Source: Catellatospora sp. TT07R-123
GTDB taxonomy: Bacteria; Actinomycetota; Actinomycetes; Mycobacteriales; Micromonosporaceae
Assembly (NCBI RefSeq): GCF_018327705.1
Contig: NZ_BNEM01000001.1
Span: forward strand, 3,410,001 to 3,474,000
DNA: 64,000 nucleotides
Reading direction: 5' to 3'
The notes under the pieces were generated by a model, which saw only the letters and a list, made by a program, of their open reading frames with translations, was not told the origin of the DNA and searched no databases. The stretch's first letter is position 1; every line of letters starts with the position of its first letter. The position numbers and the translations under genes were made by a program. Of this stretch, positions 50,012 to 61,418 are shown in pieces.

Positions 50012-51769
50012 CTAGATCACGGTGAAGGTCAGGGTCGCGGAGTAGGTGCCCGGCGGAGTCGAGGTCGGCGCGTTGAGCGTGAGTTCGGCGCCGACCATCG
50101 TGGTTCCGTTGCCGCCGAGCGGAGCCGCCGTCGCCAGCGTCGCGCCGCCGGCCAGACCGACACCGGACGGCACCGGCGCCCCAGGTGCGGCTCCCGCTGC
50201 GGGCACGACGACCGCCCCGAGCACCACGACCTGCGGCGGCTGCTTGCTGACCAGCACAGGTGACCAGCCGAGATTCGCCCCCGCGATCACATGCCCGGCC
50301 CCGTCGGAGAAGTCACCGACCTGCCCCGAGATGTTCCACCCCGGGTTGCCGGCCCGGGTGTCGGAAACGGTGACGGCAGGCAGCATTCCCGCGGTGCTGA
50401 GCAGCGACGCGTCCGAGGTCAGCGCCATCGGCGGCAGGACCACGCCGCTCCCGGCCACGGTGATGGTCAACGCTCCGGGCACGACGGTCGTCTGCAGGAA
50501 CTCGGCCGCTCCCGTGACCAGACCTCCGCAGGCAGTGCCCTGCTGGTCGCAGGGATTGGGCATGGGCGCGGTCGAGAGCAGCATGTCGGTGCCGTCCGGG
50601 GTGAACGTCGGGTTGGCGCAGGTGGCGAGGTTCAGTGCCGCCGGGTCGCCGCCGGGAATCCGAAGCAACTGCTCGAATCCACCACGCACCAGGTTCACGG
50701 GCAGCGGCGCATAGCCGAGGGCCTCCGCTTGACCCTGCCCCGCGCACAGCCCGTAGGCGGCGAACGCCGTCAGGGTGTGTCCCTTCTCAGCGGAGAAGGT
50801 TGAGGCGGTGCTGGTGGGGACGATCAGGTACGCGTAGCCGGACAGCGGGTACGCGCGGGGGTCGGGGTTGGCGTAGACGCCGCTCAGGTCGGCGGTCTGG
50901 TCCGGGTTGATCCGCGCGCCGGTCAGCGCGACGCCGACCGCGGCCGCCGTGGGGGCGGTGTAGTAACCAGCCGTGTTGAGCACCTTGGCCGTGGGCAGGG
51001 TGAGGTTGAGGGCGTACGAGGCTTCGACGTACGTGATGGCACCGTCGTTGAGCGCCGACTTCACGTACCCGGCCACCCCGTTCGAGCCGGCGAAGGCCTT
51101 GAGCCCGCTGCCTGCCGCGACGGGGAACACCATGGTCGGCGCGCACGGCTCGGGCAGTCCGGCCGCGGCGCAGTATTCGCGCCACCGGGCGGGCTGCTGT
51201 GCCGCCAGCCAGGAGGTCAGCTGGAGGGTGGTGCCCGACGCGTCCAACCGCACCACCGGGGTGATGGTTTTGGGCGGCAGCGCGATGCCGGGGTTGTCGG
51301 CGTGGATCTGCGGGTCGTTCCAGGCGGTGATCCGGCCGGTGAAGATGCCCGCGAGCACGGAGCTGGACAGGCGCAGGTTCGTGACCCGCGTGGTCCCGAC
51401 CTTGAGGTTGTACGCGAAAACCGTGGCCCCGGCCACGAACGGAACATAGCTGAACGGGCGCGTCGGCGGCTGGTCGCTGACGCCGAAGGCATCCAGGCCG
51501 TACGGGACTTCCGACACCGCGAAGTCGACGACACCCGAACGGAATCTGTTGCGCCCGTCGGTCGCACCGGTGTCGGCGTAGTTGACGGTCAGACCGAACT
51601 GCCTGACGTTGGCAGCCGATTGGTAGACCAGCGGTGCGGCCCAACTGGAGCCGGCGCCCGAGATCGGCACGTAGGGATCGGCGTACGCGGGCCCCGCAGT
51701 CGCCGACGTCACCACCACCACTGCGGCGATGGTCGCGGCGATCCGCCGAGAAATGAAGCTGCGCACCAT
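50012..51769 (-). CDS. Secreted PstS-like substrate-binding protein with extra C-terminal beta region
   Basis: A 585-aa exported protein. A signal peptide ends near AGPAYA. The PstS-type domain follows (PISGAGSSWAAPLVYQSAANV, VNYADTGATDGRNRFRSGVVDFAVSEVPYG, GIFTGRITAWNDPQI, RLDASGTTLQLTSWLA), which in PstS binds phosphate. The last 190 residues form a beta-rich extension (ALTITVAGSGVVLPPMALTSDASLL, GTYSATLTFTVI) not found in transport PstS and typical of surface proteins of actinobacteria. No pstCAB genes follow, so a sensing or cell-surface role is more likely than uptake. ATG 51769 follows GGGGAG. Confidence 0.82.
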   Translation of the reverse strand: MVRSFISRRIAATIAAVVVVTSATAGPAYADPYVPISGAGSSWAAPLVYQSAANVRQFGLTVNYADTGATDGRNRFRSGVVDFAVSEVPYGLDAFGVSDQPPTRPFSYVPFVAGATVFAYNLKVGTTRVTNLRLSSSVLAGIFTGRITAWNDPQIHADNPGIALPPKTITPVVRLDASGTTLQLTSWLAAQQPARWREYCAAAGLPEPCAPTMVFPVAAGSGLKAFAGSNGVAGYVKSALNDGAITYVEASYALNLTLPTAKVLNTAGYYTAPTAAAVGVALTGARINPDQTADLSGVYANPDPRAYPLSGYAYLIVPTSTASTFSAEKGHTLTAFAAYGLCAGQGQAEALGYAPLPVNLVRGGFEQLLRIPGGDPAALNLATCANPTFTPDGTDMLLSTAPMPNPCDQQGTACGGLVTGAAEFLQTTVVPGALTITVAGSGVVLPPMALTSDASLLSTAGMLPAVTVSDTRAGNPGWNISGQVGDFSDGAGHVIAGANLGWSPVLVSKQPPQVVVLGAVVVPAAGAAPGAPVPSGVGLAGGATLATAAPLGGNGTTMVGAELTLNAPTSTPPGTYSATLTFTVI

Positions 51770-51875
51770 GGTCACTCCCCCGTACCGTGCCGGCCCACAG
51801 CAAAGACCATGCGGCTTTCCGGGCGATCATGGGTGTGTGAACGGCGGGCGAACGTCGTATGTGCTCACACGATGA

Positions 51876-51908
51876 AGCCCGCTCCGGCAACGGCTGCCGG
51901 GGCGGGCT
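51876..51908 (-). terminator. Hairpin terminator after the alpha/beta hydrolase
   Basis: AGCCCGCTCCGGCA (51876-51889) pairs with TGCCGGGGCGGGCT (51895-51908) with one T-G wobble, eight bases beyond the stop at 51917. Confidence 0.65.
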
Positions 51909-51916
51909 GTACGTCG

Positions 51917-52735
51917 TCAGGCCGCAGGCCCGGCCGCGGCGGCGACCTGCCGTACGGCGTCGGCAACGGCCAGGAAGTCCTTCATCAGGATCTTGTCGTG
52001 GTTGCTCGCGACCTTCGCGCTGATCATGATGTTGGGATTCCGCGCGGTCACCCGGTCGAGGCTGGCGCGGATCCGCTCCTGCTCGTCCCCGCGGCTGCCG
52101 AGCGACGCCCCGGAAGCCACCACGTACCGCGTCGGGACGCTGATGCGGTCCAGCACCGGGCCCAGCGCGCTCTCGCGGGCGATCCGGCCGAGCTCGATGT
52201 TGCTCTCGGCCTGCTGCGCGGCGCTCATCCGCGGGACGAGACCCGTCGGCCGCAGCGGCCGCGTGAACCACCCGATCCGCTTGAACAGCTTGCGGATGCG
52301 CTGCTCCATGGCCTCGTCCAGCCAGTCGTACGGCTGCGCGCCCTCGACCAGCACCGCGCCCAGGGCCCGGTCCGGGTTCCGGCTGGCCCAGTGCGCCGCC
52401 ACGAACGCCCCGTAGGACCAGCCGACCACCAGCGCCCGCTCGACGTTCCTGGCCGCGAGCACCGCGTCGACGTCGCGCACGGCGGCCTCGAACGAGTAGT
52501 CGGCCGAGAGCAGGGACTTCCTGCCCCGCGCCCGCTCGTCGTATGTGATGTGCCGCCAGCCCGGCCCTAATTCGCCGATGACCCGCCGCCAGTATCCCTG
52601 GGTGGCGAACTGGCCGTTGAGGTAGACCACGGGGATGCCGGAGCCGCCGGTGTCGGTGGCGGCCAGTGCAGTGTCGTCGACCGGCACCATGCCGGTCCAG
52701 GTCGCGTCGGTCGCGGAGAGGCTGTTCTTCGTCAT
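51917..52735 (-). CDS. Alpha/beta hydrolase
   Basis: A 272-aa hydrolase with PVVYLNGQFATQGYW (oxyanion region), the nucleophile elbow VGWSYG near residue 123, and NHDKILM supplying the catalytic His near the C terminus. No signal peptide. The family covers esterases, lipases and peroxidases; the substrate is unknown. It follows the DUF4097 gene on the same strand, with a hairpin between them. Confidence 0.85.
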   Translation of the reverse strand: MTKNSLSATDATWTGMVPVDDTALAATDTGGSGIPVVYLNGQFATQGYWRRVIGELGPGWRHITYDERARGRKSLLSADYSFEAAVRDVDAVLAARNVERALVVGWSYGAFVAAHWASRNPDRALGAVLVEGAQPYDWLDEAMEQRIRKLFKRIGWFTRPLRPTGLVPRMSAAQQAESNIELGRIARESALGPVLDRISVPTRYVVASGASLGSRGDEQERIRASLDRVTARNPNIMISAKVASNHDKILMKDFLAVADAVRQVAAAAGPAA

Positions 52736-52800
52736 GGTTCGCTCCTGGTCGTGTTCGTGTCCGTACGGAATCGGGCCCCGCGGGCCCCATGGGAGGGGAC

Positions 52801-52825
52801 GGCCGGGCCGCTGACGGGCCCGGCC
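52801..52825 (-). terminator. Hairpin between DUF4097 and hydrolase genes
   Basis: GGCCGGGCC (52801-52809) and GGCCCGGCC (52817-52825) form a 9-bp stem in the 104-base gap between the two genes. It may attenuate rather than fully stop the transcript. Confidence 0.45.
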
Positions 52826-52839
52826 GGCTGTCCTGCTGC

Positions 52840-53505
52840 TCAGAGGCTGCAGGCGGTGATGTCGCCGTAGGAGGTGGTGGCGCGGATGTCGAGCCCGACG
52901 GTGCCGTCGTTCTTGAGGGTGTTGCTGATGCGGCCGTAGCTGGTGCCGGCGTCCATGGCGGCCGAGACACCGGCGGCCGCGGCCACCGAGATGTCGCCGT
53001 ACTGGGTGCTCAGGACGACCGGGCCGCGCACGGCCTCGGCGATCCGGATCGCGCCCCGCATGGTGCTGATCTGCGCCGGTCCGGTGAGCCGGCCGACCTC
53101 GACGTCGCCGTCGAGCGCGGTGAGGCGCACGCTCGCCGCCTCATCGATCTTGATCTGCCGGTACGCGCCCTCGAAGGCGACGTCGCCGAGGCGGCCGACG
53201 CCGCGCAGCTCGGAGGCGGCGGTCTTGGCCTCGACGCGGGAACCGGCGGGCAGCTGGACGGTGACCTCCACCGAGCCGGACGGCCCGAAGAGCTGGTTCT
53301 TCGGCTCGGCGCTGCTGATCCGCAGGACTCCGTCGGCGTACGCGACGGTGGTCTGCTCGGCGGCCTTGACGTCGCGGCTCTTGTCCGGGTTGGCCGGGCG
53401 GATCTCGACGGTGGTGTCGGCCCGGTCGGCGGCGATGAACTGGATGCGGCCGGCGGTGATGTCCAGGACGGCGGAGATCGGGGCGGGGGTGGCGAACTTC
53501 TGCAT
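52840..53505 (-). CDS. DUF4097 family beta-strand repeat protein
   Basis: A 221-aa soluble protein made of short beta-strand repeats (IKIDEAASVRLTALDGDVEVGRL, ISTMRGAIRIAEAVRGPVVLSTQYGDISV, TSYGRISNTLKNDGTVGLDIRATTSYGDI), the right-handed beta-helix pattern of DUF4097. The role of the family is unknown; it is often paired with its own regulator. ATG 53505 has AGGAG six bases upstream. Divergent from the GbsR/MarR-like regulator at 53743, with shared operator-like repeats between them. Confidence 0.85.
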   Translation of the reverse strand: MQKFATPAPISAVLDITAGRIQFIAADRADTTVEIRPANPDKSRDVKAAEQTTVAYADGVLRISSAEPKNQLFGPSGSVEVTVQLPAGSRVEAKTAASELRGVGRLGDVAFEGAYRQIKIDEAASVRLTALDGDVEVGRLTGPAQISTMRGAIRIAEAVRGPVVLSTQYGDISVAAAAGVSAAMDAGTSYGRISNTLKNDGTVGLDIRATTSYGDITACSL

Positions 53506-53566
53506 CACATTCTCCTGTGCTCGTTGTTTCTGACATGAGAAACGCTACGTTGCTTTCCAAAACTAG

Positions 53567-53679
53567 GCAACACACTCGTTGCACACGTCAGTCATAACCA
53601 GAGCTCACAGGCTTGATATTGTTGCAATGGATGAGTTATCAATGCAATAGGAGCTGCGCCCTGCGTTGCAATGGAAGAG
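53567..53679. promoter_or_regulatory. Operator-like TTGC repeats between DUF4097 and its regulator
   Basis: GTTGCAATGGATGAG (53621-53635) and GTTGCAATGGAAGAG (53665-53679) are direct repeats 44 bases apart. GCAAC-N6-GTTGC (53567-53582) is an inverted repeat of the same core, and AATGCAATAG (53641-53650) is a further variant. They are likely binding sites of the divergent regulator. Confidence 0.5.
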
Positions 53680-53742
53680 AAGTGAACGCTATAGTGGCGA
53701 GGCCGTCAGGCAACGCCGCGCGCAACGACCAGGGAGACAGTG

Positions 53743-54462
53743 ATGCCGGGAGGCAGGCTCAGCCAGCAGGAACGCCAGCAGATCGCGGTGGGGCTGGCCG
53801 ACAGCCTCCCCTACGCCGAGATCGCCCGCCGGCTCGACCGTCCGACCTCGACGATCACCCGCGAGGTGATGCGCAACGGCGGCCCGACGGCATACCGCGC
53901 CGACCTGGCGCACCGCGCCACCGAACGCCGCGCCCACCGGCGCCGGCCCGCCTCCGCCCCCGGCTCGGCGGCGGCTCCGCAGCCCCACGGCCGGGACGCG
54001 AACGCGATAGCCGAGTACGAGGAGACGCTCACCACCGTCCTCATGGCCTCGGGCCTGTCCAAGATGAGCTCCCGCGTGCTGACGATGCTGTTCACCACCG
54101 ACGCGGGCAGCCTCACCGCGCCCCAGCTCGCGCAGCGCCTCCAGGTCAGCCCGGCGTCCATCTCCAAGGCGATCGCCTTCCTGGAGAGCCAGAGCCTGGT
54201 CCGCCGCGAGCGCGACGACCGCCGCCGCGACCGCTACATCGTCGACGACGAGCTCTTCTTCCAGGCGACGATCGCCAGCGCCCGCGCCAACGACCAGCTC
54301 GTGGGTGTCGCGCGCCAGGGCGTGGCCATCCTCGGGGCCGGCACCCCGGCCGCCGCCCGCCTGGAGAACATCGCCCGCTTCCTCGACTTCATCAGCGAGA
54401 GCATCACCCGCGCCGCCGAGCAGGCCCGCGAGATCCTCCACACGAGGTCCGAGAGCGCCTGA
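53743..54462 (+). CDS. GbsR/MarR-like transcriptional regulator with extra N-terminal HTH
   Basis: A 239-aa DNA-binding protein with two HTH regions. The N-terminal one (LSQQERQQIAVGLADSLPYAEIARRLDRPTSTITREVMRNG) resembles the HTH_38/IS30-type domain. The second, at about residues 120-170 (LTAPQLAQRLQVSPASISKAIAFLESQSLVRRERDDRRRDRYIV), is a winged helix of the GbsR/MarR type. Helical C terminus. It probably controls itself and the divergent DUF4097-hydrolase genes. ATG 53743 follows AGGGAG; a GTG three bases earlier is equivalent. Confidence 0.85.
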   Translation: MPGGRLSQQERQQIAVGLADSLPYAEIARRLDRPTSTITREVMRNGGPTAYRADLAHRATERRAHRRRPASAPGSAAAPQPHGRDANAIAEYEETLTTVLMASGLSKMSSRVLTMLFTTDAGSLTAPQLAQRLQVSPASISKAIAFLESQSLVRRERDDRRRDRYIVDDELFFQATIASARANDQLVGVARQGVAILGAGTPAAARLENIARFLDFISESITRAAEQAREILHTRSESA

Positions 54463-54652
54463 TCCACCCCGGTCCGGCGCGGCCGCATACCGGTCAGGAT
54501 TCGAGAAGCCCAGGTCACCGCTGTGCGACTAGGGTGATCGCCGTGGACGTCACCAATGTCGTGAACGCCAGGTATGCCCTTTAAAGAGGCCATCCGGCAC
54601 CACGGTGGCGCGGAACCCGGGTCGAACGCGACCCACGACTTCAGGAGTGACC

Positions 54653-55009
54653 ATGAGCGGCTCTTCCATCGACGGCGTCAAGACCCTGCTGCACCCCGTG
54701 TCCGACCTGGCCGCGGCCAAGGCCGTGTACAGCGCGCTGCTCGGCACCGAACCGCAGACCGACTCCTCCTACTACGTCGGCTACGAGGTCGCCGGCCAGC
54801 AGATCGGGCTGGTGCCCAGCGGCGGCCCGCAGGCCATGACCTCGCCGGTGGCGTACTGGCACGTGTCGGACATCGAGGCGAAGCTGGCCGAGGTGACCGC
54901 GGCCGGCGGCACGCTGAAGGACGCGGTGCGCGACGTCGGCGGCGGCCGTCTGGTGGCCACGTTCACCGACCCGGACGGCAACGTGCTGGGTCTGCTCCAG
55001 GACCGGTGA
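54653..55009 (+). CDS. VOC (glyoxalase/bleomycin-resistance) family protein
   Basis: A 118-aa single-domain protein: VKTLLHPVSDLAAAKAVYSALLG, YEVAGQQIGLVPSG, YWHVSDIEAKLAEVTAAGGT and FTDPDGNVLGLLQ are the usual betaalphabetabetabeta halves. Such proteins bind or degrade small molecules; the role is unknown. ATG 54653 follows AGGAG. It is 186 bases upstream of a UvrA-like gene, separated by a hairpin, in a neighbourhood that resembles drug-resistance clusters. Confidence 0.85.
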   Translation: MSGSSIDGVKTLLHPVSDLAAAKAVYSALLGTEPQTDSSYYVGYEVAGQQIGLVPSGGPQAMTSPVAYWHVSDIEAKLAEVTAAGGTLKDAVRDVGGGRLVATFTDPDGNVLGLLQDR

Positions 55010-55021
55010 CCCGCGCGCGCT

Positions 55022-55059
55022 CACACGTGTGGGCTTGTGCAGACAACCCCACACGTGTG
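55022..55059 (+). terminator. Hairpin after the VOC gene
   Basis: CACACGTGTGGG (55022-55033) pairs exactly with CCCACACGTGTG (55048-55059), and TTGT/ACAA extends the inner stem. It begins 13 bases after the VOC stop. Confidence 0.6.
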
Positions 55060-55195
55060 CGGCGCGACGGCGTACCGTTGCCGCGGCCATGCCGACATGG
55101 ACGAAACAGACGTACAGCTTGATGCCGGGCAGATCATGCCAGGCGGCCGCCGGGGCGGACCTCGCCGGCGGCCCGCCCGACCAGAGGGAGATTCG

Positions 55196-57586
<2,391 letters not shown>

Positions 57587-57591
57587 CGCGC

Positions 57592-57628
57592 GCCGGGTTC
57601 TTCCAGCTCCACGCTGGGAGAACCCGGC
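57592..57628 (+). terminator. Hairpin terminator after the UvrA-like gene
   Basis: GCCGGGTTCTTCCAGC (57592-57607) pairs with GCTGGGAGAACCCGGC (57613-57628) with one wobble, six bases after the stop codon. Confidence 0.75.
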
Positions 57629-57661
57629 CTCGCGGCGGGCGGCTGTGGTTGAGTGGACCGT

Positions 57662-58066
57662 GTGCTGCGGATGAAGCGGGTGTACGACCCACCGGCCGGC
57701 GACGACGGCCACCGGGTCCTCGTCGACCGGCTGTGGCCGCGCGGCCTGGCCAAGGAGGCCGCCCGGGTCGACGAGTGGCCCAAGGAGGTCACCCCGTCCA
57801 CGGAGCTGCGCAAGTGGTACCACGAAGACCCGGACGGGCGCCGGGACGAGTTCACCCGGCGCTACCTGCACGAGCTGGACGGCCCCGACCAGCAGGCGGG
57901 GCTGGCCCGGCTGTGGGCGGCGCTCGGACGCGGGCCGGTGACGTTGCTGACCTCGGCCAAGGACGTCGCGCACAGCCACGTTCCGGTGCTGGTGAGCGTG
58001 TTGGAAGGCAAGCCGGGCAGCGGTGGGCACGGCGGTCGGCCGCACGGTGGCGGGCCGAAATCGTGA
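57662..58066 (+). CDS. DUF488 family protein
   Basis: A 134-aa soluble protein with the family pattern KRVYDPPAGDDGHRVLVDRLWPRGLAKE at the N terminus and TLLTSAKDVAHSH near residue 105. Function unknown; the family is widespread and sometimes tied to oxidative or metal stress. No clear ribosome site is visible, so the message may be leaderless. GTG 57662, GTG 57653 and ATG 57671 are possible starts. A Gly/His-rich tail ends the protein. Confidence 0.8.
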   Translation: MLRMKRVYDPPAGDDGHRVLVDRLWPRGLAKEAARVDEWPKEVTPSTELRKWYHEDPDGRRDEFTRRYLHELDGPDQQAGLARLWAALGRGPVTLLTSAKDVAHSHVPVLVSVLEGKPGSGGHGGRPHGGGPKS

Positions 58067-58090
58067 TAGAGTTCGTGAACGCGCAATGCG

Positions 58091-58168
58091 CGGTCGAGGT
58101 CGAGAGGCGCTGCGACGGGTGACCACCCGCCACGCTCGGCCCGGCCTTCACCTTCAAGGGCGCCTCCG
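58091..58168 (+). promoter_or_regulatory. S-adenosylhomocysteine (SAH) riboswitch
   Basis: GAGAGGCGCTGCGACGGGTG followed by CCACGCTCGG matches the conserved SAH-riboswitch core (GAGGnGCUGCRAC ... CCAnGCUCGG). Stem P1 is GTCGAG (58099-58104) with CTCGGC (58135-58140). An inner hairpin is CGGGT/ACCCG. AGGCGC (58105-58110) forms the pseudoknot with GCGCCT (58160-58165). SAH riboswitches turn on genes that remove SAH, and ahcY lies directly downstream. Confidence 0.85.
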
Positions 58169-58189
58169 ATCGAGGAGGTGTCCTTTTTT
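58158..58189 (+). terminator. Regulated terminator of the SAH riboswitch
   Basis: GGGCGCCTCC (58158-58167) pairs with GGAGGTGTCC (58174-58183) including wobbles, followed by six T residues. Its 5' arm is the same sequence that the aptamer uses for its pseudoknot, so SAH binding should prevent termination. Confidence 0.8.
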
Positions 58190-58276
58190 GTTGCCCTGTG
58201 GCTGTGCCGCGTCGGCGACCCGGATCGCCTCCCGCTCGGGTCCGACAACCCGTTCACGTTTCATGGGAGAGGATTC

Positions 58277-59734
58277 ATGAGCGCGAAACTGCAGCACCTC
58301 AACGGGGTCGACTTCGCCGTGGCTGACCTGTCGCTGGCCGAGGCCGGTCGGCACCAGATCCGCCTGGCCGAGCACGAGATGCCCGGCCTGATGGCGCTCC
58401 GCCGGGAGTACGCCGAGGCGCAGCCGCTGCGCGGGGCCCGGGTGGCGGGCTCGCTGCACATGACGGTGCAGACCGCGGTGCTGATCGAGACGCTGGTGTC
58501 GCTGGGTGCCGAGGTCCGCTGGGTGTCCTGCAACATCTTCTCGACGCAGGACGACGCGGCCGCCGCGGTCGTCGTGGGCAAGGGCACGGTGGCGGCGCCG
58601 TCCGGCACTCCGGTGTTCGCCTGGAAGGGCGAGACGCTGGAGGACTACTGGTGGTGCACCATGCAGCTGTTCGACTTCGGTGACGGCCGCGGCCCGAACA
58701 TGATCGTCGACGACGGCGGCGACGTGACCCTGCTGCTGCACAAGGGCGTCGAGTTCGAGGCGGCGGGCGCCGTGCCCGCACCGGGCGAGAACGACCACCA
58801 CGAGTACCAGGTGATCCTGCAGACGCTGCGGGGCAGCCTGGAGGCCGACGCCAAGCGGTTCACCCGGATCGCGGCGGACGTGCGGGGCGTGTCCGAGGAG
58901 ACCACCACCGGCGTCGAGCGGCTGTACCGGATGGCCAACGAGGGTCGCCTGCTGTTCCCGGCGATCAACGTCAACGACTCGGTGACCAAGTCGAAGTTCG
59001 ACAACAAGTACGGCATCCGCCACTCGCTGGTCGACGGCATCAACCGGGGCACCGACGTGATGCTGGGCGGCAAGGTGGCCGTGGTCTGCGGTTTCGGCGA
59101 CGTCGGCAAGGGCGCGGTGGAGTCGCTGCGCGGCCAGGGCGCCCGCGTCGTGGTGACCGAGGTCGACCCGATCTGCGCGCTGCAGGCCGCGATGGAGGGC
59201 CTGCAGGTCGTGCGGCTGGAGGACGTGGTCGGCCAGGCCGACCTGTTCATCACCACGACCGGCGGCGAGGACATCATCACCGCCGAGCACATGTCGCAGA
59301 TGAAGCACAACGCGATCGTCGGCAACGTCGGCCACTTCGACACCGAGGTGGACATGGCGGGCCTGGCCAAGTGGCCCGGCGTCGAGAAGGTCGAGATCAA
59401 GCCGCAGGTGCACGAGTGGCGCTTCCCGGACGGGCACTCGGTCATCGTGCTGTCCGAGGGCCGCCTGCTGAACCTGGGCAACGCGACCGGCCACCCGAGC
59501 TTCGTGATGTCGGCGTCGTTCACCAACCAGGTGATCGCGCAGATCGAGCTGTGGACCAAGCCGGGCGACTACGAGAAGAAGGTCTACGTCCTGCCGAAGC
59601 TGCTGGACGAGAAGGTGGCCCGCCTGCACCTGGACGCCCTGGGCGTGCGGCTGACCACGCTGACCAAGAAGCAGGCCGAGTACCTGGGTGTGGACGTGGA
59701 CGGGCCGTACAAGCCCGAGCACTACCGCTACTGA
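58277..59734 (+). CDS. ahcY: Adenosylhomocysteinase
   Basis: A 485-aa NAD-dependent enzyme that splits S-adenosylhomocysteine into adenosine and homocysteine in the methylation cycle. Seen: [27 protein letters not shown], the NAD site [21 protein letters not shown] at about 265, [11 protein letters not shown] and the C-terminal [11 protein letters not shown]. Length and motifs fit the long-insert bacterial type. ATG 58277 has GAGAGGA before it. Expression is expected to be switched on by its substrate through the SAH riboswitch. Confidence 0.97.
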   Translation: MSAKLQHLNGVDFAVADLSLAEAGRHQIRLAEHEMPGLMALRREYAEAQPLRGARVAGSLHMTVQTAVLIETLVSLGAEVRWVSCNIFSTQDDAAAAVVVGKGTVAAPSGTPVFAWKGETLEDYWWCTMQLFDFGDGRGPNMIVDDGGDVTLLLHKGVEFEAAGAVPAPGENDHHEYQVILQTLRGSLEADAKRFTRIAADVRGVSEETTTGVERLYRMANEGRLLFPAINVNDSVTKSKFDNKYGIRHSLVDGINRGTDVMLGGKVAVVCGFGDVGKGAVESLRGQGARVVVTEVDPICALQAAMEGLQVVRLEDVVGQADLFITTTGGEDIITAEHMSQMKHNAIVGNVGHFDTEVDMAGLAKWPGVEKVEIKPQVHEWRFPDGHSVIVLSEGRLLNLGNATGHPSFVMSASFTNQVIAQIELWTKPGDYEKKVYVLPKLLDEKVARLHLDALGVRLTTLTKKQAEYLGVDVDGPYKPEHYRY

Positions 59735-59881
59735 GCATCCACTGCCGGATCGGAGCCGGGAGCCGCGTCGCGGTTCCCGGCTTCGTTCGTTTACCGGCAA
59801 AACTACCCGTTTTAGCAGGATAACGCCCCCGAGGACGTTTCGCTACGGCAGGATGTGAAGCGGACATAACGGGAGCTATTC

Positions 59882-61288
59882 GTGCGGGGTGGGATCGTCA
59901 TGGGTGCACTGCGGGGGGTGTCCACCGCGGCAGCGGCGCTGGCTCTGGCCGTACCGGTGCTGCTGGGTGGTTGTTCGGACGGTGAGCGCAAGCAGGCCGC
60001 GGCGCCGGTGGCCGCGCCCGCGCCGCCCCCGCCCACCCTGGCCGTCACACCGGTCGCGCAGGCCAAGGACCTGCCCGCCAGCACCGAGATCGGGGTGACC
60101 GTGGCGAACGCCTCGGTCCGCTCGGTGGTGCTGACCGGCCCCGACGGCAGGATCGTGCCGGGACGGATGCGCGAGGACGGCACCGCCTGGGTGCCGGACA
60201 AGCCGCTCGCCTACGCCGGCCGCTACACGGCGACCGTCACCGCGACCGACGGGTCGCACGCGGTGACCCAGTCGACCGAGTTCCGGACCATGGCCGAGCC
60301 GCAGCGGCAGGTCGGCACCGGGCTGTACCTGTTCGACGGGCTGACCTACGGCGTGGCGATGCCGGTGGTGGTCGAGTTCTCCGACACCATCCCCGACAGC
60401 GCCAGAGCGGCGGTGGAGTCGCGGTTGTTCGTCACGACGCAGCCGGCGCAGCCGGGCGTCTGGCACTGGATGAGCGGCCGGCAGGTGACCTACCGGGCGC
60501 CGAAGTACTGGAAGCCCGGCACGACGCTGACCGTCCGGGCGGCGCTGAAGGGCGCGCCGATGGGCGAGGGCCGCTACGGCGACGACGACCGCCGCGCCAC
60601 CGCGAAGATCGCCAAGGACAAGGTGGAACTGAAGGTCAAGAACTCGACCAAGCAGATCCAGGTGTATCGCAACGACAAGCTGGTCAAGGAGATGCCGGTC
60701 AGCCTCGGCAAGGACAGCACCCCCTCCTCCAGCGGCACCATGGTGATCATGGACAAGCAGGAGTCCACCGTCTTCGACACCACCCGCGAGCCGGGCGTGG
60801 ACCACTACCGGGTCACCATCGAGTACGCCCAGCGGCTGACCTGGGGCGGCGAGTTCATCCACTCGGCCCCGTGGTCGGTGGGCGACCAGGGCCACCGCAA
60901 CGTCTCGCACGGCTGCCTCAACGTCGGTCCCGGCAACGCGGTCTGGCTGTTCGAGAACACCCACGTCGGCGACCCGGTCACGGTCAAGGGCACCGGCCAC
61001 CAGCTCGAACCCGGCAACGGCTTCACCGCCTGGGACATGAGCTGGAAGGACTTCCTCAAGGGCAGCGCCCTGCCGGTCCCGGCCGCGCTCACGCCCGAGG
61101 CCGTGGCGAGCGCCACACCGAGCACGGCCCCGTCCGCCCCGCAGGCCTCACCGGCCGCGGGAATGACGACGACGCCGCACGAATCGCCCGTGGCGGGTCC
61201 GGGCACGACGGAACCGGGCGAGACCGACCCGGCCGACCCGGACGGGACGGGGCAGGAGCAATCCCCGGACGCCGAACCTGGACAGTAG
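59882..61288 (+). CDS. L,D-transpeptidase lipoprotein (first of two)
   Basis: A 468-aa exported lipoprotein: signal peptide with lipobox LGGC, two Ig-like domains (VTPVAQAKDLPASTEIGVTV; the second from about 140), and a YkuD catalytic domain. The active site is FIHSAPWSVGDQGHRNVSHGCLNV with His and the nucleophilic Cys of SHGCLN. A disordered Pro/Thr/Glu tail ends the protein. These enzymes make 3-3 cross-links in actinobacterial peptidoglycan. The start is GTG 59882 or ATG 59900. A closely related second gene follows. Confidence 0.92.
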   Translation: MRGGIVMGALRGVSTAAAALALAVPVLLGGCSDGERKQAAAPVAAPAPPPPTLAVTPVAQAKDLPASTEIGVTVANASVRSVVLTGPDGRIVPGRMREDGTAWVPDKPLAYAGRYTATVTATDGSHAVTQSTEFRTMAEPQRQVGTGLYLFDGLTYGVAMPVVVEFSDTIPDSARAAVESRLFVTTQPAQPGVWHWMSGRQVTYRAPKYWKPGTTLTVRAALKGAPMGEGRYGDDDRRATAKIAKDKVELKVKNSTKQIQVYRNDKLVKEMPVSLGKDSTPSSSGTMVIMDKQESTVFDTTREPGVDHYRVTIEYAQRLTWGGEFIHSAPWSVGDQGHRNVSHGCLNVGPGNAVWLFENTHVGDPVTVKGTGHQLEPGNGFTAWDMSWKDFLKGSALPVPAALTPEAVASATPSTAPSAPQASPAAGMTTTPHESPVAGPGTTEPGETDPADPDGTGQEQSPDAEPGQ

Positions 61289-61418
61289 GGCACGCATCTT
61301 CGCGAGGTACGGTGGGAACACTCACGGCAGGCAACTCATCCACCTCTCCCCGGCGTCATTGGGGCAGGATGGATGGGTCGCTTGCCTGTGACCCCCCTCG
61401 ACCTTGGTGAGGAGACCG

